Origin: an uncultured Gammaproteobacteria bacterium
GTDB taxonomy: Bacteria > Pseudomonadota > Gammaproteobacteria > Arenicellales > CAJQKF01
DNA length: 50,768 bases
NCBI GenBank assembly: GCA_905478855.1
Contig: CAJQKF010000089.1
Span: 1 to 50,768, forward strand
Direction of reading: 5' to 3'
The notes below the pieces were generated by a model that worked only from the letters and a program-made list of their open reading frames with translations, did not search any database and was not told the origin of the DNA. This document shows positions 28,868 to 37,300 of the stretch, piece after piece (within the stretch, counting starts at the first letter, position 1; every line of letters begins with the position of its first letter). A program made the translations under genes and the position numbers.

Positions 28868-30118
28868 TTATACGCGATTTAACGCGTAATCAAATATATC
28901 AAAATTGCGTATTCCGCTATCTACTGGAACGGTTAACGGACGATTTAAAATAAAAGGTACTTTTTGTTCAGAGATACCACCATGAGATCGCAACGGTTCT
29001 TTAAGACCTGAAAGATCATGCTTACTTGGGGCGCTACCAACAACATATCCTGCCTTACTAATAACCACAACATCACCAATACGATCTCCAGGCAAGCCAA
29101 AACGTTCGCAGGCCTCATCCTTTCTTAGAACGCACTCGATACCAGTTGTTTTGGGTAGTTCCTTAACCAGTAAATCAATGTACTGATCTTCAACATAAAT
29201 TGTTGCAAAACCTCCAAGGGCTCCATGATGAACCACATAGGGGTCGGTAATTGGTAAGATTACACGAAAATTCTGTATCTGTTTTGATTCAAGTAATGGA
29301 TCAAGATAAATAACATTTGGTTGGTTCTCATCATCAAATTTGGCTTTCATGCCATGGTCTGCGGTAAGAGCAATTACGGCACCAGCCTTATCCAGAGCAG
29401 ACAAATACCGGTCCATCATGGCATAGAACTCATTAGCTACTGGTGTGCCTGGGGCGTGTTTGTGTTGAATATAATCGGTAGTCGATAGATACATTATATC
29501 GGGGCGCATCTCCTCCATAAGGGCTACACCGGCGGCAAATACGAACTCGGATAATTCTGCGCTATAAACGTTAGGAACCGGCATTCCGACTCGTTCTACA
29601 ACATCTGAGATTCCGTGCTCAGCAAGTGTCGCCTCATTAGCCTTTTCCGCTGAAAAACACACAGCTTTACCTGGACTCATCGAAACACCGTGTCCAAGTA
29701 GGCGCCTTAGTTTATCTTTAGCCGTAACCAGTGCAACCGTAGCTCCTTCCTTCTGAAACGCCTCAAAGATTGTTCCACAACGAAGCAGTTGTGGATCATT
29801 CATCATTACTTCATTGCCCGATGCGGTATCATAATAAAAGTTACCACAAATTCCATGAACGGCGGGTGGTCGGCCGGTAACAATGGAGAGGTTGTTCGGG
29901 TTTGTAAAGCTAGGTATAACGCACTCAGCAATCTCAAAAGTGCCGCGTTCTTGAGCGCTAGCCATAAGCGGCATAAGTCCAGCCTCAATAGCTTTTTCAA
30001 TATATCCACCGCCATCCGATCCTTCACCACCAGGTTCTGAACCATCTACACAGACGATCACAGTTGGGGCTTTGGGAAAATTATATGAACGGTCATTTAC
30101 CGTAACAGTTTGTGTCAT
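28868..30118 (-). CDS. phnA: phosphonoacetate hydrolase
   Basis: This alkaline-phosphatase-superfamily di-zinc enzyme splits the C-P bond of phosphonoacetate into acetate and phosphate. The visible metal and nucleophile residues are Asp25 (VDGSEP), Thr72 (SFTNPNN), Asp215 and His219 (TTDYIQHK), Asp254 and His255 (ADHGMK) and His379 (RSHGG). Their spacing fits the S. meliloti enzyme as I recall it, except for about eight extra residues ([12 protein letters not shown], 30-37) right after Asp25. All catalytic residues are intact. Note that this is not the unrelated E. coli PhnA protein of the phn locus. Confidence 0.93.
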   Translation of the reverse strand: MTQTVTVNDRSYNFPKAPTVIVCVDGSEPGGEGSDGGGYIEKAIEAGLMPLMASAQERGTFEIAECVIPSFTNPNNLSIVTGRPPAVHGICGNFYYDTASGNEVMMNDPQLLRCGTIFEAFQKEGATVALVTAKDKLRRLLGHGVSMSPGKAVCFSAEKANEATLAEHGISDVVERVGMPVPNVYSAELSEFVFAAGVALMEEMRPDIMYLSTTDYIQHKHAPGTPVANEFYAMMDRYLSALDKAGAVIALTADHGMKAKFDDENQPNVIYLDPLLESKQIQNFRVILPITDPYVVHHGALGGFATIYVEDQYIDLLVKELPKTTGIECVLRKDEACERFGLPGDRIGDVVVISKAGYVVGSAPSKHDLSGLKEPLRSHGGISEQKVPFILNRPLTVPVDSGIRNFDIFDYALNRV

Positions 30119-30145
30119 TTCACATTACTCAGAAAATAAATATTA

Positions 30146-31306
30146 TTAAGAAGGTGCGCCGCTTTTAACGTGCATAAGTTCGATAACTTCTCTTACACAA
30201 TCCACCGCAGCCGATATCTGAGAAGCATTCAAGTCGCCAATACATCCCATGCGAAAGGTTTCCGCAACAGTAAGTTTTCCGGGGTAGATTACATAACCAC
30301 GATCAGCTAACTCATCGTAAAATTTCTCAAATGCAAAATTTGGATCAGCCGGCATTAAAAAAGTCACAATTATCGGGGCTTGCACGGCATCTGGCAATAA
30401 TGTTTCAAAGCCCATCGATCGCATACCATCGACAAGTACTTTGCAGTTTTCATTATACCGTTTGTGTCGGGCATTTATACCACCTTCAGCATCAAACTCA
30501 TTAAGAGCCTGATCAAACCCAAGTAAAACATGGGTCGGTGGTGTAAAGCGCCATTGCTTATTAAGTTCAAATCCTTTCCACTGGTCGTGCAAATCAAGAA
30601 CAAGACTCTTCGAATTACCCTGCGCATTCTGAATTGCACTCTTACTCACAATGCAAAATCCCACACCTGGGAGGCCCTGGAGACATTTATTGCTCGATGC
30701 CGCAACAGCCGTGAATTTATCACTGGCCAAACCTAACGGGATTGCCCCAAAAGCGCTCATCGAATCGATTAATAACAAACGCCCCGAAATTGCGACCACA
30801 TCAGCAATTTCCTGCAACGGATTAATAATTCCCGTCGTCGTTTCACAATGAACGACAACAACGTGTGTTATTGATTCATTTTCAGATAGGTGAAGACTCA
30901 CCTGTACCGGGTCTACGGGTTCGTTTTCCGGCCACTCTAAAACCTCGTGATTTATCCCATGACGTGCACAGATTTTGACAATGCGTTGGCCATAAGCACC
31001 ATTTGCAAGTATGAGTATCTTGTCGGCTTCGGCTAACAGTGTCGACATCATCGCCTCAACAACGAATGTGCCACTCCCCTGCAACGGAATGCATACGTGG
31101 GTATCTTCAACCTGTGCGATTGATGTCAATCGAAGACGAATACGTTCGGTAAGATCAATAAACGTTTTATCTCGTGAGCCGAGGTCATGCAGCATGGCTC
31201 GTTTAACGGAAACCGAGGTTGTCAACGGCCCGGGAGTTAATAATAGAGGGTCAGATGCTATGTTTGAATAAGTCATTATTTGATATGGTTTTAAGTTCGG
31301 CGACAT
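30146..31306 (-). CDS. phnW: 2-aminoethylphosphonate--pyruvate transaminase
   Basis: This PLP aminotransferase (class V) moves the amino group of 2-aminoethylphosphonate to pyruvate, giving phosphonoacetaldehyde and alanine. LLTPGPLTTS at the N-terminus is characteristic, with PLQGSGTFVVEA and the PLP lysine Lys207 in SSNKCLQGLPG. The first ATG is at 31306; an ATG at 31276 (MTYSN) is an alternative giving a start closer to known homologues. It is the first gene of the operon, facing a LysR regulator 74 bases away. Confidence 0.95.
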   Translation of the reverse strand: MSPNLKPYQIMTYSNIASDPLLLTPGPLTTSVSVKRAMLHDLGSRDKTFIDLTERIRLRLTSIAQVEDTHVCIPLQGSGTFVVEAMMSTLLAEADKILILANGAYGQRIVKICARHGINHEVLEWPENEPVDPVQVSLHLSENESITHVVVVHCETTTGIINPLQEIADVVAISGRLLLIDSMSAFGAIPLGLASDKFTAVAASSNKCLQGLPGVGFCIVSKSAIQNAQGNSKSLVLDLHDQWKGFELNKQWRFTPPTHVLLGFDQALNEFDAEGGINARHKRYNENCKVLVDGMRSMGFETLLPDAVQAPIIVTFLMPADPNFAFEKFYDELADRGYVIYPGKLTVAETFRMGCIGDLNASQISAAVDCVREVIELMHVKSGAPS

Positions 31307-31355
31307 TATCTATTTAATCAACACTATTTGTCTAAGCGATTATTGCGATATATAT

Positions 31356-31372
31356 TATAGGTTTTATCTATA
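31356..31372. promoter_or_regulatory. LysR-type operator dyad between phnW and its regulator gene
   Basis: TATAG-N7-CTATA is a perfect dyad containing the T-N11-A pattern of LysR-type binding sites. It sits 8 bases before the LysR start codon and 49 bases from the phnW start, in the only spacer the two genes share. This fits autoregulation plus control of the phn operon. Confidence 0.55.
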
Positions 31373-31380
31373 CCAAAATC

Positions 31381-32268
31381 ATGAAAATAAACCCATTGCA
31401 CATACGTGCATTTCACGCAGTCGCAACTTTTGGCGGATTTACCAAAGCAGCAAAATCAACCAACACCAGTCAACCCACGTTGTCTGAGCAAGTTCAGGCT
31501 TTAGAGCAGAGACTTGGTTCCCAATTATTACTTCGCCGCCAACGTTCAATAGAGCTAACTCACATGGGGAAACTCTTGTACTCACATACCCAACGTATTT
31601 CTGACGAAGAAAGAGCTATCGAAACACTGTTTATGCACAGCAGACCGCAAGTCGAGGGGATTTTAAGAATTGGAGCAGATGCACCATATCACGTAATGCC
31701 AATCGTCGCCGAATATCGAAAAATTTACCCTGCTGTAGATGTTCGACTTAGTTTCGGTAACGCAGCAACGTTAGTTAAGGCGCTGCGTAATTCCGATGTG
31801 GATATAGTATTTGCGCCAAATATTCACGATCGAGGCAATTTATTAACTTGGGAGCTACCAACTGATAGATTGAGTGTGGTGGTCGCCAAGACCCATCCCT
31901 GGGCGGAAAGGCGTTCTATTAAAATACAAGAATTGGCAACAGAATCAGTCATCCTTCGAGAAAAAGGGTCCGCCACGAGGGCTATTCTTGACCAAGCATT
32001 ATCTAAGGCTAGGACCAAACTGCAACACACACTCGAAGTCGGCAGTCGCGAAGCGATTCGCGAGGCGGTTGCAGCAAACCTTGGAATAAGTCTTCTTCCC
32101 GAAAACGAACGGGGAAAAGATAGTCGTTTTGCTTACGTGAGCGTGGAGAATGCCGCATTAACCAACCATGAATATATCGCAGCGCTTAAGACATCTAGCC
32201 AATTTGAGCCGGTATTCAGTTTTTGCAGTTTCTTAGACTCGCAAAAACTTTCATTACAAAATTGCTAA
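31381..32268 (+). CDS. LysR-family transcriptional regulator of the phosphonate operon
   Basis: The N-terminal winged helix-turn-helix (about residues 5-64) has AFHAVATFGGFTKAAKSTNTS and LEQRLGSQLLLRR. A periplasmic-binding-protein-like effector domain (about 92-290) follows. Divergent placement next to phnW and the dyad in the spacer indicate that it controls 2-aminoethylphosphonate use, probably sensing the substrate or an intermediate. The target is inferred only from context. Confidence 0.88.
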   Translation: MKINPLHIRAFHAVATFGGFTKAAKSTNTSQPTLSEQVQALEQRLGSQLLLRRQRSIELTHMGKLLYSHTQRISDEERAIETLFMHSRPQVEGILRIGADAPYHVMPIVAEYRKIYPAVDVRLSFGNAATLVKALRNSDVDIVFAPNIHDRGNLLTWELPTDRLSVVVAKTHPWAERRSIKIQELATESVILREKGSATRAILDQALSKARTKLQHTLEVGSREAIREAVAANLGISLLPENERGKDSRFAYVSVENAALTNHEYIAALKTSSQFEPVFSFCSFLDSQKLSLQNC

Positions 32269-32294
32269 ACCATCAATATCCGATAACTATATGT

Positions 32295-33122
32295 CTATGA
32301 TGCGCTCGGGTTATTCTCTTCCGTTGGTGGCGGAGGCGGAAATCCTCCGAATGAACCAGTTGGTTGGCTTGTTGAATCATTAGAGAACTTAGAAAATTCT
32401 GGGATACTACAACTATCTGCTAGACCACCAGCGCAGCTAATAGCCGAACACATGCGTCGGACACAATTTGGCACCGCACCACATGCCATGCGATCAAGTT
32501 TATGATACAGAACAGCTACCGGAATATCATCCATACCTAGTTCTAGTGCCGCACGCACCCGTTCAGGATCGTCGATCCACGACGAGTCTTGCTCCGAATA
32601 CATTGTCAACACGACAGGTTTCTTACTAAAGCCATCACGTTGTAGATCGGCCTTCAAAATAGTCAGTCGTTCAGGGGATATATCATCAGCATCTGGAATA
32701 CTAAACAGATCCTCGAATTCGTCCCCGGATACTGGTAAATGGAAATCGCCAGTATTTAATAATGGTACTGGTGTCAGTTGTTCGCCTCGGGATGAAAAAC
32801 CGTCCATTATGTCATCCAGTCTGGGCGTTTCATCAAACCTACCGACTGGAGTCTGATACGTCTTGTTATAGTAAAAAACAACAGGAATATCTCCTTGACC
32901 GCCTGCTTTTAGCGTCTGCAGTTCACTTCGAGAGATATCGAGAACTACTTCCTCGGTTTCAGCATAAAGCGAAACAAGAACCGGCCGATTCGGTTGGTTG
33001 TTTGCAACCAAATTATCAGGATTTTTACGATACCAAAAATCATCATTAGCGAGATCAATAAGCTCGTCGATAGGAGCATTCATGTGCGACTCACCGTTAA
33101 ACCAATCAGGAAAAGGCTCCAT
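32295..33122 (-). CDS. downstream part of a TGA-interrupted secreted repeat protein
   Basis: I do not recognise the family. The 275 residues hold two copies of one unit: PVLVSLYAETEEVVLDISR to DIPVVFYYNK (about residues 47-86), and PVVLTMYSEQDSSWIDDPE to DIPVAVLYHK (about 169-208). A Cys-rich stretch (CGAVPNCVRRMCSAISC) and a Pro-rich tail follow. The ATG at 33122 has no ribosome site; the next in-frame ATG at 33083 has GGTGAG six bases before it. The frame stays open upstream for 15 codons to the TGA that ends the preceding gene, and those codons read as plausible protein (SVFEVVERYFDQKAV). Alone, this part would lack a signal peptide. Confidence 0.65.
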   Translation of the reverse strand: MEPFPDWFNGESHMNAPIDELIDLANDDFWYRKNPDNLVANNQPNRPVLVSLYAETEEVVLDISRSELQTLKAGGQGDIPVVFYYNKTYQTPVGRFDETPRLDDIMDGFSSRGEQLTPVPLLNTGDFHLPVSGDEFEDLFSIPDADDISPERLTILKADLQRDGFSKKPVVLTMYSEQDSSWIDDPERVRAALELGMDDIPVAVLYHKLDRMACGAVPNCVRRMCSAISCAGGLADSCSIPEFSKFSNDSTSQPTGSFGGFPPPPPTEENNPSAS

Positions 33123-33126
33123 TACA

Positions 33127-33145
33127 GCTTTTTGATCAAAATAGC
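33127..33145 (-). other. hairpin just downstream of the in-frame TGA
   Basis: In the transcript, GCT-A-TTTT-GATC-AAAA-AGC forms a seven-pair stem with one bulged A and a GATC loop. It begins 22 bases after the TGA. The loop distance from the TGA (about 30 bases) falls inside the range reported for bacterial SECIS elements, but the upper stem is all A-U and weak. Confidence 0.35.
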
Positions 33146-33167
33146 GCTCAACAACCTCAAAAACGCT

Positions 33168-33614
33168 TCAATTTTGTTCAAGCTCTTCCAGCTCGTAATA
33201 ATCCGAATATGAGTCTCCCGAGTTTGTATTGCTTGCACTCCAAGACCAGCCGGGCAAGCTTCCTTGTAAACTTACAGCCGTTTGAAAGAACTCTTCGGCT
33301 CGTTCGCTATCAGCACGTGTCATCATATACAGCGCTTTGTCTATGGTGAGTCCATTCGCTACGGCATGAGTCAGAATTGATGTCGTAGGGTAACCCGCCT
33401 CAACAAAATTATTTATTTGTTCAGCAAACCGCCGCTCTGCACGAGGCCATTCACTATCCAGACCAAAATCTGTTCCGTGATCATCTGCACCGCTCGGAAA
33501 ACCACAACTAGCACTAGCATACCGGGGCAACGCTAAGCTTGAAATAACAAGCAGTAAGATCACAAGCATCGATGTGAAATTAATCGATATTTTTTTCGAA
33601 TTAGTACTATCCAT
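33168..33614 (-). CDS. upstream part of the same TGA-interrupted protein, with signal peptide
   Basis: The N-terminus has a basic region and a hydrophobic core (MLVILLLVISSLALP), then YASA|SC, a standard signal peptidase site rather than a lipobox. The mature part (about 112 residues) is rich in acidic and aromatic residues, with a helix-forming segment around AERRFAEQINNFVEAGYPTT. It ends ELEELEQN and TGA (33168-33170). The downstream frame at 32295-33122 is in exactly the same phase: the two start codons are 492 bases, or 164 codons, apart. No named family is recognised. Either it is a real short secreted protein or it is the first third of a 440-codon gene. Confidence 0.65.
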   Translation of the reverse strand: MDSTNSKKISINFTSMLVILLLVISSLALPRYASASCGFPSGADDHGTDFGLDSEWPRAERRFAEQINNFVEAGYPTTSILTHAVANGLTIDKALYMMTRADSERAEEFFQTAVSLQGSLPGWSWSASNTNSGDSYSDYYELEELEQN

Positions 33615-33724
33615 AAGTATTTTCCTAGTCGCTAAAGTAACTCAATAAATCACACTGACTAACAGTATTTATTGCACAACCAATAACGTATTACATTTAG
33701 CTAGTTTTTCGAGTTTGTCGATAT

Positions 33725-33743
33725 ATTGCATATTTAATGCAAT
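33725..33743. repeat. perfect inverted repeat upstream of the split secreted-protein gene
   Basis: ATTGCAT-ATTTA-ATGCAAT is a 7-base dyad, 111 bases upstream of the ATG at 33614, in a 220-base AT-rich spacer that has no other recognisable feature. It is a possible regulator site. No T run follows it, so it is not a convincing terminator for the DUF6524 gene. Confidence 0.4.
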
Positions 33744-33834
33744 TGCCTAGATATTAACACTGACATGGATTATCTTAAACATCTCTTTCGTGCTTCAATA
33801 TTCAGATAACACGAAAACTGTCGATCCAGTGCTT

Positions 33835-34281
33835 TTAATTTCCGCCTCCATCGTCGTCATCCACATCCAGTTGACCACTCATTCTGCGTCGGATATGCGA
33901 CCATGACATTCCTAACGCCATGATCCCCGCTAACGCAATTAAAATAAGCCACGCAAGAACATTGCTGTTATCCAAGGATATCCATCCTTGATCAAAAAAC
34001 AGCCAGAACAACAAAAAGAAAAATAATGCCGCAAAAATGATCCCGATAACCCCAAGAGAACGGCTTGTAGCACGAATAAAAATCGCCCACCCAACAATCA
34101 CAATAAGGCCCGCTAACGCCTTCAATACAGAAAACTCTGTACCTTCAGACATATTGATCAAAGGCGCTATTGCCCAATCGTAATAGGACCAAGTCAGAGG
34201 GTTATAGGTTGCAAAAACTAACACCAATGCAGCTATGAACCGATACAAAATATGCTGGGACTTAAATCGACTAACAGCCAT
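33835..34281 (-). CDS. DUF6524-type small integral membrane protein
   Basis: The 148 residues include four hydrophobic helices (about 12-30, 50-68, 75-95 and 105-123) and a cytoplasmic acidic/glycine tail (LDVDDDDGGGN). WSYYDWAI and WAIFIRATSRSLG recall the DUF6524 family, whose function is unknown. AAGGAGAGATC directly before the ATG is one of the strongest ribosome sites in the window. It follows purL on the same strand after 109 bases. Confidence 0.75.
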   Translation of the reverse strand: MAVSRFKSQHILYRFIAALVLVFATYNPLTWSYYDWAIAPLINMSEGTEFSVLKALAGLIVIVGWAIFIRATSRSLGVIGIIFAALFFFLLFWLFFDQGWISLDNSNVLAWLILIALAGIMALGMSWSHIRRRMSGQLDVDDDDGGGN

Positions 34282-34390
34282 GATCTCTCCTTAAAATTTA
34301 TTTAACACAAAAGCGATTATCCATCAGAACTCCACCAGAATACTTCGCCAAGTGTGCCAGATGGAATACAAAGTATATACCCCCAATTAT

Positions 34391-37300
34391 CTATCCTACC
34401 GCTGTGCGCGCGTTGCGAAAGATACGCATCCACGGACTAAATTCACCCCATTCCGTTGGGTGCCAGGACAAACAACGCGTTCGAAAAACCCGCTCAGGAT
34501 GAGGCATCATAATCGTAACACGACCATCATCACTGGTCACACTTGCTATCGCAGATTGTGAACCATTTGGATTCGCCGGATAGCTCCACGCCTCGGTATG
34601 CTGGTTTGTTACGTAGCGCATAGCGACTGTTGCATTGCCTGACTTCCCAGCATAACCCGCTGCCCCATAGTCTGCCCGACCTTCGCCGTGGGCAACTACA
34701 ACTGGAAGCACAGATCCTTGCATACCTTTAAAAAACAATGAATTATTGTCTTTTTCAATACGTGTGAGCACAAGTCGCGCCTCATACTGCTCAGAACGAT
34801 TACGAAGAAATTCTGGCCAAGTCTCCGCCCCTGGAATAATAAACTTGAGACTCGACATCATTTGGCAACCATTACAAACACCAAGAGAAAAAGAATCGGG
34901 TCGGGAAAAGAACGCCGCAAACTCATCGTACAAATAAGAATTGAATAGAATTGACTTAGCCCAACCCTGCCCAGCCCCTAGGACATCCCCAAACGAAAAT
35001 CCTCCACACGCTGCGATTCCTTGAAAAGTCGACAAATTGTGCCGTTTCTCAATTAAATCCGACATGGTTACATCTACAGCCTCGAAACCCGCTAGGCTGA
35101 ACGCAGCGGCCATCTCTAACTGACCATTGACACCCTGTTCTCGCAAAATGGCGATCTTAGGGCGTGAAGGTAATCCGACAAATGGCAACGAAATATCTAG
35201 GTCCGAATCATAGGTCAGATATGCGTTTAGACCAGTGTCGTCGGATGACAACAATTCATATTCTTCTGTCGCACACTCGGGATTATCGCGTATCGACTGC
35301 ATTACCCAAGAAGTCTCGCTCCAGGCTTTATGTAGAGTAATTCGAGACTCGTCCACAACGTTTAGCGAATTAACGGAAATTCGAATTTGTTCACCACTTA
35401 CAGGTCGACCTAACTCACGAACAATTGAAGTTAACTTAAAATCACCAAGGATGCTGCGCACAATTCGATCATCACCGCCACGAATCTGCAGGATCATACC
35501 GAGTTCTTCGGCAAATAATGTATCAACAACAGGCTTGTCTGACACCAGCTCTATTTCAAGACCGCAACGGCCAGCAAAAGCCATTTCAACTAACCCTGTA
35601 ATCAGCCCACCGTCCGAAATATCGTGACATGACAGAAGCACTCCGTGTCGTCTAAGTTCAACAACACAATTCAACATTGCCGCTAATTTTTCGGTTTCAA
35701 CAACATCCGGGGATTGGTTGCCGATTTGGCCATGAACCTGGGCCAAACAACTGCCACCAAGTCTGGATAGTCCTTGCCCTAAATCAATCCAAAGCAACTT
35801 CGATTCTTCAAATGGCTCAAGAATTTGTGGCGTTGATGTCAATCGTGTATCCACAACAGGAGAAAAGGCCGTAACAACCAAAGTTAACGGTGATGTCACA
35901 GATTGCTGGGTATTGTTTTGATCCTGCCAAGCGGTGTGCATCGACATGGAGTCTTTGCCAACAGGAATTGAAACACCGAGCGACCTGCACAAATCAGTTG
36001 CCGCTAAAACGCCCTCATGTAATGCCTGATCTTGACCCGGTCGTCCAACCGCAGCCATCCAATTAGCAGATAAACTTACACGTGATAGACCATCAATATC
36101 GGTCGCACACAAATTCGTCAACGCCTCGGCGACAGCGATACGAGCGCTCGCCGCTGGATTAATTAATGCTAACGGTGATCGCTCACCTAGACTCATCGCT
36201 TCACCACGATTACCAATATACCCTGTGGCAGTTACTGCCACATCGGCCACAGGAACCTGCCACGGACCCACCATTTGATCTCGTACCACATGACCACCTA
36301 CACTACGGTCACCGATCGTAATCAAAAAGGATTTATCCGCAACAGTTGGCAAACGCAGCACGTCCAGAAGATGCTCAACGATACTTCTTTCAGGAAGGAG
36401 AAGATCCGGGTATCTTAGGTCAACAGTATAATACTCACGCACCATTTTTGGTGGATGTCCAAGCAGCATTTGCATCTCCAAACTTATTGGATCAACTGTG
36501 TTCTGGTTATTATTTTCATCTTCAAGGGACTGTAATCCATCGGTCAATCTTAATGTCTGCTGCTCGGTGGCTGTACCTACCACAGCATACAAACATTTTT
36601 CACGTAAACATATCGACTCGAACTCCTTCAGCCTCACTGAGTCAATAGCTAATACATAACGCTCTTGTGACTCATTGCACCAAATTTGCATTGGCGACAT
36701 GCTGTGTTCGTCACTCAGTATTTTTCGTAATTCAAAATGCCCTCCACGTCCAGCATCGTGCACCAACTCAGGCAGTGCATTCGATAAGCCTCCTGCACCG
36801 ACGTCATGAATCGATACAATAGGGTTTTGTTCGCCCATTCCGGTACAACGATCGATAACTTCCTGGCATCGGCGCTGCATCTCAGGATTGCCACGTTGTA
36901 CAGATGTAAAATCCAACTCCGCACTGGAACTACCAGCATTTACACTGGAGGCTGCACCTCCACCCAAACCGATCAACATAGCAGGGCCGCCAAGCACAAC
37001 AATTGGGGTTCCAGATGGGATCCGATTTTTTTCTACATGGGCCGAACGGATATTTCCAAGACCTCCGGCCAACATCACCGGCTTATGATACCCATAAGAT
37101 GTATCGTCAGGTCCATTCCATTCAAAACTACGAAAATATCCACCGATATTCGGCCGACCAAACTCATTGTTGAAAGATGCAGCACCAATCGGCCCATCCA
37201 GCATTATCGATAGTGCTGAGGCCATTCTTGGATTCAAAAACGGCTGAGACTCCCAGTTCCTAGGGAAACCCGGCAAATGCAAATTTGACACGGTAAAACC

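Noticed and set aside
34282..34390. PurR operator or promoter for DUF6524
   Set aside because: No ACGCAAACGTTTTCGT-like site is present; only the strong ribosome site before the DUF6524 start is clear.
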